In this document: positions 1 through 9,181 of the stretch, one piece after another
Position numbering within the stretch: the stretch's first letter is position 1
Layout of the letters: each line of letters begins with the position of its first letter
Source of the DNA: Nemophila menziesii
Taxonomy: Eukaryota > Streptophyta > Magnoliopsida > Boraginales > Hydrophyllaceae
Length of the DNA stretch: 64,000 nt
Reading direction: 5' to 3'
Assembly: GCA_029959085.1 (NCBI GenBank)
Contig: JARWIR010000021.1
Location: forward strand, 24,081,620-24,145,619
The notes under the pieces: generated by a model
What the model was told of the DNA's origin: nothing
Database searches by the model: none
What the model saw: only the letters and a program-made list of their open reading frames with translations
Program-made: the position numbers and the translations under genes

Positions 1-1
1 A

Positions 2-259
2 GTGTGTGCTATGGAGGTTCCAAAAGAACCTAAGAAAGAAAGAAAAAAGAAGAATTTCAGTGTAGGCAAAGAGGTCACAATGAAAAAGCCTGGTCCTCCT
101 CCGAAAGCGCGCGAAGCCAAGAGTTCTTGGCAAGGACCTTTTATGGTCACAAAGGTTATCTCTAATCAATTGGTGATAATAAAATCTAAGGGATGCAAAT
201 TTCGTGTGGCAAACGTTGATAACCTCACTCACTGCTGGGGAGGTTATGTTAAAAAGTGA
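2..259 (+). pseudogene. C-terminal tail of a gypsy-type retrotransposon integrase (partial, cut by the window edge)
   Basis: The frame is open from the left edge to a stop at 257-259 and gives about 85 residues. It is rich in Lys and Pro and contains a SSWQGPFMVTKV stretch followed by a short beta-rich tail ending near HCWGGYVKK. The G-P-F-x-V pattern after a basic loop is typical of the C-terminal, DNA-binding part of Ty3/gypsy integrases, which is the last domain of the polyprotein. The catalytic core would lie left of the window. The position fits: about 2.7 kb further on there is a polypurine tract and an LTR in the same orientation. Whether the whole polyprotein is intact cannot be seen. 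It could be the tail of another pol-like protein, but no plant host protein comes to mind. Confidence 0.6.
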
Positions 260-471
260 TTTATGAGGTAACCCGTCGAGCTTAACGACGTTAAACAAAA
301 GTCGTTGTATATTAGTTTATTGCTTTATGTTTTTCAATTCCTAGTGTATAATTCTAAGTAATTTTCGAGTCTTAGTGTCTACTTTTAAAATAAATGAGAA
401 AGGTAGTGTGTTAATGGTACAGGAATTGAGTTTGGAGTGTTGAGAAATGAAAGAGGGAAAAATCAGTTGCA

Positions 472-750
472 CTGGCCGGCTAGCCGGTCCTATCACCGGT
501 ATACCGGTGGAGGAAAAACACGAGCCCACGGGTCTATGACTCGTGTTGCTTGCCGAGAAGGAGAGAAAAGTTAAAGTATCGCACCGGTATGCCGGCCAGA
601 TCTCCGGTATGCCGGCCAGAAGGAAAACACGTGCCCTCGGGGTGCTCGACTTGGGTATTTTGACGGAGCGCGATTTTGCAAAAAAACAGCGCACCGGTAT
701 GCCGGTGAACACCGCCGGTATACCGGCACCCAAGAACACGTGGCCTCGGG
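472..750 (+). repeat. Three roughly 110-bp repeats built on CCGGTATRCCGG palindromes
   Basis: Units lie at about 472-532, 581-641 and 691-750. Each has two short palindromes of the CCGGTAT(G/A)CCGG type (the first unit opens with a diverged one), then a conserved run like GRAAAACACGTGCCC with CGGG after it. The block is much richer in G+C than its surroundings and would fold into stacked hairpins on either strand. One reading frame (543-830) crosses it and repeats the tripeptide G-M/I-P, but I do not recognise a protein. Confidence 0.6.
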
Positions 751-2960
751 TAGTGGATTCGGGTTCAAGACAGAAAGGTACAAAAAGGCTGACCTCCAGC
801 ACCAGTATGTCGGCGCGATGGCGGTTTTGAAGTGCTTTATTCCAATTCCACTTCTTACCTTATCAAGAAGCAACCCTAGCCTCTTCAAAAACAAATTTTC
901 CAGACCCTTACGCTTTACATACCTGCACAACACCACTAAAACACCCAAGAACATTTAATCCTTCCGCCTATTCCATTCCAAACACACATCCAACACCACA
1001 ATCCTTCAAGAATATCAAGAAATCTTCTCCTTCAACCTTAATCCTCTTCATCAAATCTTCAATCCTATTCATTAAAACTTCCCCAATCCACTACATAACC
1101 ATTGCCCATCTCATATAACACCTTAATCATTCATTAAAAATCCTCAAAACATCAAATTTCAAAGCTCTTCTTTAGTTTTTGATTATTTGAAGTTTTGAGT
1201 TTGGGGTTCATTGAGATAACGAAGATTGGGAGGTCAAGAATACCATGAAGGGGAAGAAGAAGTTGGTGAACATGTTAGTACTCATGGTGTTGAAAAATGT
1301 AGTCAAAAGAATGAAAACTTTGGAGGATAACCATGAAGAGGTGTTACCAACCATAGGAAGAGTCACAACAGAGTGGAGCTTATGCAAAACATAGTACGTG
1401 GAGTGAGCAATGTTCAACATGCCACCCACGCAACACATGGAGCTCAACCTACACGCAACCATGGAAACCAGCTTTGTGCTGGTTCAGATACGTTTTCCTA
1501 TCCTTTTCTCATTTGTATTATTTGTTTATTTTCTTTATTGAGTCTTTTTCGAGTCGTGGGGACACGACTCACTTTTGAGTTTGGGGTGGGGTTCGTTGCC
1601 TCATCCCAATTTGGTGTTTTACTACTTTTTCAAAAATTTAAAAAATCAAATAAAAATTAGTTTAAGGGTTGCGTTGACTGTAGAGTATTTTAAATGCCCC
1701 CATCAATCATGCTTTTTAAGAATTTATGATAGAAAATAGTTGACTTTAGGAGTTAGTATAAAACGCACTTAGATTACATGCAAATATGAGGTAATTGATA
1801 GGAAGAATTAATGAACAATGCAAAAGAAGTAAACTTGTGCTTAAGGATAATGAGTGGTTTGTAGAACGTGAGATATAAATGAGAAGAGAACCCACTTAGG
1901 TATGAACTAAAGGAAAGTTGTGTAAATAGGAAGATGATAGAGGAAGTTCTTTGTCATCCCTTTGAATCCTTTTTGGCCTTCTATCCCTGAATTAATTATT
2001 TCCTTCTTAGCCAAATTTTTATCCTTTAAGCCCTTCTTTTGTCGCAACATTATAAGCCAATATCCTTTTATATTGTTAGGCATTACCATATGACCCGCAC
2101 TTGAATCACGATCCTGAGACTTCATGTCTTGAGCTTGAGTTTGGGGTGGTAGGTCCACTACTACGGAAATTTACATTGGGTTGGGATTTTTGAGCTTATC
2201 AATTGTGCTCTATTTTATATTTTGATGATGATTCACAGGTTTATTATATTGTAACCCTTTTCCGGGGTAATAGTAAATGAGAAAAAAAGAGAAAATATGA
2301 AAAGCAACGAAAAGAAAAAAATTGAATGAAAAATAGCATGATATCTCAACATCAAAAAAAGAGTCAAAGTTATACAAAAGAAAAGAAATTTCATATGCAA
2401 ATATATATATTTGGACCGGCAAAGAGGAAATTTTTATGTGAATCATCCTTAGTGCTTATTGGGTTAATTTTGGGACGCTACATTAGCACGTCAAATGGGT
2501 TGAGTGAGAACAATATTCAAGTGTAAACTCAAACTCTTGGACAGTTTGTTGATGGTAAGTGGGGAGAGAGCCAAAAGCTCACTTCAAATTTACCAAATAT
2601 ACATACCATACCGTCCTTAAGCCGATATTAAAATCTTAAAGACCTCGTGATTCCTAGATACACAGTGAGTTAATAGGGAGTATGCTAAGTGGAGCGTTCA
2701 AAACAAGTAAGGATCGAGGAACACCCTATAGCCACCATCTTGAGATAAGTACCAAGTGTAACCTTCTAGCATTGTGAAATTTATTTTAGATTGATATTAT
2801 TTTGTGTTTGATTTTGCATGATATGTGTATGTGTATATTAATTCTTATATGATACTATGTGATATTTGTTTTGAGTTGTGCTTTGGGAATATTTACTAGC
2901 TTCTACCTTCTGCGTTCACCTAAAAGATCCTTTGTTTTTATTTTACTTTGTCGGGACGAC

Positions 2961-2981
2961 AAAGGTTTGAGTTGGGGGTCT
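2961..2981 (+). promoter_or_regulatory. Polypurine tract at the 3' LTR
   Basis: The purine-rich run AAAGGTTTGAGTTGGGGG ends next to the TGATGTCTCC start of the LTR at 2982. It is in the right place and strand to prime plus-strand synthesis of the element. Similar but weaker copies (GAGTTTGGGGT) lie at about 1193-1207, 1573-1591 and 2134-2150. Confidence 0.6.
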
Positions 2982-4345
2982 TGATGTCTCCCTATTTTTT
3001 CTAAATATTAGCCCTTTGGAGACATCATTTTAGGTGAATTATTGACTTATTAGTTATACTTTTATGTTTATTTCGTCATATTGCACTTTCTCCCCTTGGA
3101 ATTAGATTATTTGCATTTTTAGAGCTTTTGTGCGTTAATTGATTATTTTTAGTGCAAAGTTAGTATGTTCTTAAATTTCAATACAAGGTGGAGAAGTGAG
3201 AATTAGATTCTTAGCTTATTTTTAATGTGTTAGGACGTGTTTTATTCGAGTTTCTAATTTTAGAGTGCGCTTTCCTATTTCTAGTCTTGAATTATGGATT
3301 TATCAATTTTTAAAGCATATGCGGTTTAATTATTTATTTATTGTGAAACTTTAAAAGATATATGGTAATTAATTAGAGACCAATTCAAGTCAAAGATGTA
3401 AAGTAAATAGATATACATGGAAATAAGAAGATTAAGGAATTATATATGCAAAGAAGGAAAAGATAAAGCTGTCAAATAAATCTGAAATTCCAGCCACGTT
3501 TCAAAGACTGGCTCATAACTTCATATTGGCTAGGAATTTGGAAGAATGGTTTGCACCAATAGAAAGAGCTTTCTGAGACAAGCGGTTTCGACTATTGGAA
3601 CGCGTCAAACGGATAAGTACTGAAGGAGATATGACCAAAACAAATCAGCAGCAGAATCTTACCTTTTCTAGATTTTAGGGCTACGAATTTAAGAGTTCTT
3701 GCCTTGTCTTCCACTCCAAGTAAATTCGAAAAGGGGCTTGCTAACACCTATAAATACACCCCTTAGCCTCCTCTTTTCACACACTTCAGAGAATTACACA
3801 AGAGGCTTAAGGTTTTCAAGTCAGAGCAAGAGAGCGGAGGAGAAGCTAAGCTAGAGTTGGAGGAATTCTGTTCTTCCATTAACAGTCATCCAACCCTTCA
3901 GGTTATCAATTTATTTTCTGTACTTGACTATGAATTCCTTTAATTTATTTTCAGTTTTTAATTCCGTTGTGAACTAATTTCCTTAGTACTTGAGAATCGC
4001 TATATGGGTTGAACCCAATTCTATTTTATAGATATTTTTGAATTTGAGATTTAATGGTTTAAATTAGACTAGGTATTTTGTGTTGACTATTATTTAGTTT
4101 TAATCACTAATTTTGAAGTCATGAATCAAACTTATCTCATAGTAATTAAGCTATTCACTTTGGTGGGGAAGTGATCGCCTTGACGGGGGGTTTAATTACA
4201 GTCTTAGAAAATAGACGCGTAGTATTCGTTATTGACCCTGACGGGCTTAACTAACCATGCAGCCAATGAGGTAAATTATTATTCATCTGAAAGTAGCTTA
4301 TAATCGCCCTGACGGGGTTTGTAATACGTTTTCACATTTGTTTGT
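2982..4345 (+). mobile_element. Truncated 3' LTR of the gypsy-type element (family A)
   Basis: It starts with TGATGTCTCC directly after the polypurine tract. About 30 bp in lies GGAGACATCA, the inverted complement of the start. A TATA-like CTATAAATACACCCC lies at about 3748-3764. Blocks such as TGACGGGG are shared with three other LTRs in this window (4856-6368 minus, 22949-24720, 39314-40688). The shared 3' part ending CACACCCTA..CCA is missing; similarity fades near 4330-4345, so this LTR has lost its 3' end. Confidence 0.7.
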
Positions 4346-4492
4346 CCATTAAAATTTTATGTTATAGATATCAAAATGGATAAAATATTCTGGATGAATA
4401 CGTGCTGGAGAATTTCGTCTCATACTTTCTAAGACACGATTATATTTCTGGAATAATAATATCGTGAGTAAAGGTTTTTCCCAATATTATGG
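4346..4492. other. Unassigned AT-rich stretch, probably retroelement debris
   Basis: Nothing gene-like is seen. It may belong to the same host DNA that resumes at 19641, because the sequence immediately to its right is repeated there. Confidence 0.3.
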
Positions 4493-4634
4493 ATTAGAAT
4501 TATATTTGCTTGTAAACGAGAAAAATTATAGATTATTGATTTAAAATCATGATTCGCGCTCCACTAGCTAAGTCTCATTTTTATTGAAATGAATGTAGTT
4601 ACATTTAAAATCATAATTCGCGCTCCACTAGCTA
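4493..4634 (+). repeat. Left copy of the direct repeat flanking the inserted 15-kb segment
   Basis: From ATTAGAATTAT to GTTACATTT (4493-4605 or so) it matches 19641-19754 with few differences. It is followed by a second partial copy of its own middle (AATTCGCGCTCCACTAGCTA, about 4605-4634), directly abutting the duplicated segment. This looks like a target duplication plus templated filler at an insertion or repair junction. Confidence 0.7.
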
Positions 4635-4855
4635 AGTATGGTTCTTTTGTGTGTTACTGTAATACACAAATGACTGTTTTGTGTAATACAATAACACACA
4701 AAATAACTAAAAAGGGTTGGACAAAAAGTTAATACATCAAGATAGTTACCAACGAGTAAAAATATTGTATATGTGACTAATAAAGAGAAAAAACGCCTTT
4801 GTTAAAGAAGAGAATGCTTTAGATTGATTTTTTAATTTTTGTGTGTTACGGGAAT

Positions 4856-6368
4856 TGGTACGACCTAGGGTGTGATAAAATATGATATAAATAAAGTGCA
4901 AATAAACACCCTAGACTGAGCACGGTTCTGCAAGTATACAGATCGTATGCAAGTTTTAGTGATTAAGTAAGATTCGTTCCGCAGAGACTACGAAGGTTAG
5001 GGGAATCTTATGCATTAATCAAGTGCAAATAATTAAAGCTAGAACAAATAAAACGCAGGAAAAATAAAGACAAATAGATATTTATTTGATTTTCAATTAA
5101 ACTAAATTAAACTAAGAAATTAAAGACAGAAAATTAAATGCAAGAAAAGAACTTAGTATGAGAATATAGCTTGAGTAAATAGCCTGTAATCCCCACTAGT
5201 TTTGTCGTTCTAAACATGTAAGGGTGAATTATGTAGTATTTCAATAATTGGTTCCAATTGCGCTGGGTAGTTTTAAATAGGATTTACCTATGTCAATAAG
5301 GAGTCCTAAGCAAATTGTTCCTGCAATTGGTAAATAGTAATATATACTAAACCATAGTGATTATCTAGTTAGGGTGATTTGTCAGATCTAAACCGAATAC
5401 TAGACATTATGTGCTAAATATGTAATTAAACACCGTTGTCAATGGTGACCTAACTACTAGATGGTAATTCTATATGGCCGCGGTTCCACAAGAACACAGA
5501 ATATAAATCCAAACACATAAACAGAGAATAAAAACAATAATTCAATTTAAAATATAAAATCCCAAATTAGATAGATGTCAACCAAAACTAGGGTTCATAC
5601 ATATATGCTAAAACTCAAGCTAATGGAAATTTAGTTCATACTAATGGAAGAAAAGAAAGAAATTACAAATTCAAAGGTAGAAGAAGACATATTGATGAAA
5701 AACTCCTTCCAGACTTCTTTTCTTGTGTTGTAAGCTTCCTCTTGGCTTAAGGTTTCATCAAGGATGATTTTCTAATGTTAAGAGGCTGTATTTATAGTGT
5801 ATAGGTTGACCTAATTCGTTTTCTTGAAGAAAAAGGTAAATATGGGCTCCAAGCCCAACTCAAATTTGTAGCCCAAAAACATGCAATCATCCCCGTTTTT
5901 CGTTTGGTCCTAACAGCTTCAATATTTCTCTGATTGATGCGTATGAGTATACCAAATTCATCGTCTCGGAAAGATCTTCAACTTTGCTCTTGACTGTTTC
6001 CACAAGTTCTTCACCGTTTTTAAAATATAAACTGATTTGTGGTCGTAGGTGCAGAAATTTAGATTTTAAGGCAGGATTTCCTTTTACATGTTTTTAGCTT
6101 TTACTTCCTTATCTTCAATTTCCATGTTTATCTTCTTTCCTTTAGCTCTCTTTACCAACTTGGACTCTAATTAATTACCATATATCTCTAAAGCTTCACA
6201 ATAAATAAATAATTAAACCCAATATGCTCTAAAAATAATAATTAATTAATTCAAGACCCAAAATAGGAAAGTGCACTAAATTAAGCTAAAATCTACCTAT
6301 AAACTAATAAATACGCCTAAAATGATGTCTCTGAAATAGATTTTATTATCACAAATGAGGAGACATTA
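4856..6368 (-). mobile_element. Solo LTR, family A (1513 bp)
   Basis: On the minus strand it begins TAATGTCTCC, has GAGACATCA about 40 bp in, a TATA-like CTATAAATACAG (complement of about 5785-5805), and ends CACACCCTAGGTCGTACCA. It is flanked by a perfect 5-bp duplication, GGAAT at 4851-4855 and 6369-6373. The paralogous site in copy 2 (26585-26589) has a single GGAAT and no LTR. No internal retrotransposon sequence is present, so it is a solo LTR, presumably formed by LTR-LTR recombination. The first two bases are TA instead of the usual TG. Confidence 0.9.
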
Positions 6369-6373
6369 GGAAT

Positions 6374-7100
6374 ACATAAATATATTTTTGCGTGTTGTAT
6401 GAACACATAAATCTAAATATCGAAATTTAAAAATAAAATAAATCAAAAAGAATCTCTGATGTAGATTTGAACTTGTCCCGTAAAAATACTAATTTTTCTG
6501 ATTTTTTTAATTTAATTATGATTTTTTATAAAAAAAAATTCACGCACCGCGTGTGTTGTGGAATTTAGAAAAACTGTTTTTGTGAGCAATACATAAAGCG
6601 GATTATTGAAATTAAAAAATATAAAATTCAAAAGAAAAATTCAAAGACGTAAATATTAATTTGTTTCGTCCAAAAATGCAAATTTTTTATTTTTATAATT
6701 TTTTTAGAATTCGTTATGAATTTTTTAAAAATATTTACGGACGCGCGCGTGTGATGAAATTAGTTGGTGGTGATTGGTGGTGGGGTGGTTGTGGGGGTTG
6801 GTGGTAGTGGATGGTGATGGGGGTGGTATTGGTGGGGGGTGAGAGTGGGGTGGGGGTGGTGGTGGTGGTGGAGGGTGGGAGTGGTGGTAGGGGTGGTGGT
6901 GAAAGAAAATAAATAAATATTATTATAATAATTAGTGAAGGTATAGGAATTAAATGGTCTATATAATTAAAGTAATTAATTAATAGGACTATGGATATTT
7001 TTGTAATTTTCTAATTTTTTTTAACTTAAGTGAGAATTAAGTTGAAATTGTAATTAATTGGTAATTCTTACGCTCTCCGTATAATTGACTGGGCGTTATC
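6374..7100. mobile_element. Right arm of a foldback element, copy 1
   Basis: It corresponds to 26585-27360 in copy 2. It holds two CG-rich signatures (about 6541-6560 and 6736-6760, ACGGACGCGCGCGTGTGATG), then a GGT/GGGGT-rich microsatellite (6768-6900) and an AT-rich end. The matching left arm is absent here because the duplication begins at the loop of the inverted repeat. No gene is seen. Confidence 0.7.
6768..6900 (+). repeat. GGT/GGGGT-rich microsatellite
   Basis: An imperfect run of GGTGGT and GGGGGTGG units next to the CGCGCGCG signature of the foldback arm. The equivalent in copy 2 (27005-27185) is longer, so the array has changed length since the duplication. Confidence 0.8.
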
Positions 7101-7792
7101 CCATGATTAATAGCATATGAAGTATGATTTAAAGGCATTAATATTAAGCATAAAAAATTTATGATAAATAAAATAAATTTACAAGTTTAAACGATTTTTT
7201 TCTTTATGAATAATATTAAAAAATTTGCCAATTTTATGTTGTTGAAATATATTATCATTATTATTATTTTAATAATAATATTAATCATCAAGCAAAACTT
7301 TATATAAATGAATGGTAGTACTTATTTATTTATCGTAAATATAAACTGTATTTATAATAATATTCTTTTAATATAACATATAATATATAATGAATGATCT
7401 ACACTCTCCTTCCCCTTCCCCTTCCCCTCTCTCTCAGACACGTATCCCCAAGAAACCCACCACCACCGCTTAAACGCCGTAAACCATCACCAAGCTTTAT
7501 TTCCGACTACATCCATTAGGTATGATCTCTATTCACATCTCATTTCTCCTCTTCCCCACCTCTTTCAAAAGCTTAACTACAATATACTACAACAACGAAC
7601 CCATCTTCTCCTTAGACATCTCCTTCGATTTCTTGCTTCGATTAATCTGAAATTTTGGTCCTTTATTCCTTGTTTTATGGAGCATTTATTTCTCTTTGTC
7701 TTTATTACACTACCATCAGGCAGCCGATCACTATCAAACTTTATTCCTTCTATACACAAACAAACATTCTCTCATTTACACCATCTGCAAAA

Positions 7793-9121
7793 ATGGATTT
7801 CTTTGCTACGAAACAAAACAAAAACACAGATGAATCAAAAATCCTCAAACCTAACTACAATTCCATTTACGCACAAATCGAGGAGCCAAAACTATTGGCA
7901 AAAATCATCTCCGATGCACCAGTCAGTTTCAACCTACTAAGAAAAACCATGGATAAATCGTGGGGTTTAAAAGGAGCTATCAGTACTGAAAAAAGGGGTT
8001 TTAACTCTTGTTTCATCAAGTGTGAAGTGCAAGAAGACTATGATAAGATCTTGGAGAAATGGCCGTGGAATCTCGCCAGAAAACATGTCCTCATCCAAAA
8101 ATGGAACCCATCGGAAATGATGCGAGAAAGTGATATCCGAACTACTATTTTCTGTGTCCAGATCCATAGGTTACTAGGTATGTTTATTACAGAAGAAAAT
8201 GCTACAAAAATTGCCTCAACAATTGGTAGAGTCGAAAAGATTATCCTTCCCGCTATTGAAACATTCAAACAAATCAACTATATCCGTGCAAGAGTACACT
8301 GGGATATCTTTCAACCAATAACCCCAAGCTTCTCACTCTTAGTCAACGAAAAAAAAAGTGTCAAAGGAAAAATCAAATACGAAAGACTTGGGGAGTTTTG
8401 CTTCGTTTGTGGACTCATTGATCACCTTGAAAAAGACTGCCACTCAAAGAAAAAACTCAAGAAGAAATTAGGATCTTGGGTTCATGGAGCTAAACCAAAT
8501 GAAGCAAAAAATGAAGAAGGGAAGAAGAATGAGAGCTTCATTTTCATGGCCATCAAGAATGAAGAGGCTGGAAATACCGAGTTGATCACAAAGCAAAAAG
8601 CAACTCAGTGTGCTGAACCAAGCGAGTTAAAGAAAGGTGATTTGACAATTCTGACCACCCACGTTTTAGTAGAAAAGACGACGGCTACTTTATGTCAAAA
8701 GGACATGATGGAATTTTTACAAGCAAATAACCGGGAAACTAATATCTTTGCACATCTTGTTTCAAATCCAAAAGAAAAGGAAGAGGCGTGTGCTAAACCA
8801 ACTAATAAGGGACCCACTGCTGAGTCAACAGAAGATACTAATGCTTCTAACATTTCATTTGGGTCCTTTAGAAAACTGGAAATAGAACAACTGTTATCAA
8901 ACTCCCCCAAAATAAACCCTAATCACAACACAGTTGGAAAACAAAGCAATCAACACAGTAACAACCACCACACATCTGAAACTCCACGCAAACTTAAATA
9001 TGATGATGAGGATACAGAGATGGAGGCTGAAAAAGCTTATGCTAGGTCAGTGGGGTACAAGGCAAATGGAAACAAAAAGAAAGATGAAACTATTGGTGAG
9101 AACAAATATTCAAGGAATTAA
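7793..9121 (+). CDS. LINE ORF1: DUF4283-like, CCHC zinc-knuckle protein
   Basis: The frame is open from 7655, but the first well-placed ATG in a plain context is 7793 (MDFFATKQNK), giving about 442 residues. The first roughly 200 residues resemble the DUF4283 region common in plant L1 ORF1 proteins, with a WPWNLARKHVLIQKW segment. A zinc knuckle C-x2-C-x4-H-x4-C (CFVCGLIDHLEKDC) lies at about 8399-8440. The C-terminal half is charged and low in complexity. In plant L1 elements this protein binds the element RNA (family knowledge). This frame is intact although ORF2 is not. About 60 bp separate its stop from ORF2. Confidence 0.85.
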   Translation: MDFFATKQNKNTDESKILKPNYNSIYAQIEEPKLLAKIISDAPVSFNLLRKTMDKSWGLKGAISTEKRGFNSCFIKCEVQEDYDKILEKWPWNLARKHVLIQKWNPSEMMRESDIRTTIFCVQIHRLLGMFITEENATKIASTIGRVEKIILPAIETFKQINYIRARVHWDIFQPITPSFSLLVNEKKSVKGKIKYERLGEFCFVCGLIDHLEKDCHSKKKLKKKLGSWVHGAKPNEAKNEEGKKNESFIFMAIKNEEAGNTELITKQKATQCAEPSELKKGDLTILTTHVLVEKTTATLCQKDMMEFLQANNRETNIFAHLVSNPKEKEEACAKPTNKGPTAESTEDTNASNISFGSFRKLEIEQLLSNSPKINPNHNTVGKQSNQHSNNHHTSETPRKLKYDDEDTEMEAEKAYARSVGYKANGNKKKDETIGENKYSRN

Positions 9122-9181
9122 CAATGAAATGGTAGCTGATGAGTCTTGCGGGGTTGAACCAAATCAACCCCACCATGAATC

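Larger units (their letters stand above)
260..2981 (+). mobile_element. 3' untranslated internal region of the gypsy-type element
   Basis: This stretch separates the integrase tail from the 3' LTR. It is AT-rich, and I find no reading frame in it with recognisable similarity; short frames on both strands look random. A long gap between pol and the 3' LTR is usual for the Athila/Tat/Ogre-like gypsy lineages (established knowledge). The lineage here is not determined. It contains a GC-rich repeat block (472-750) and four polypurine-tract-like motifs. Confidence 0.5.

Noticed and set aside
543..954. Plus and minus frames across the CCGGTATRCCGG repeats as a possible env-like gene
   Set aside because: Frames are short, compete on both strands and owe their repeats to the palindromic DNA; no signal peptide or membrane segment.
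7655..7792. Upstream extension of LINE ORF1
   Set aside because: The frame is open, but the extra residues are hydrophobic and unlike ORF1 proteins; the ATG at 7793 fits better.
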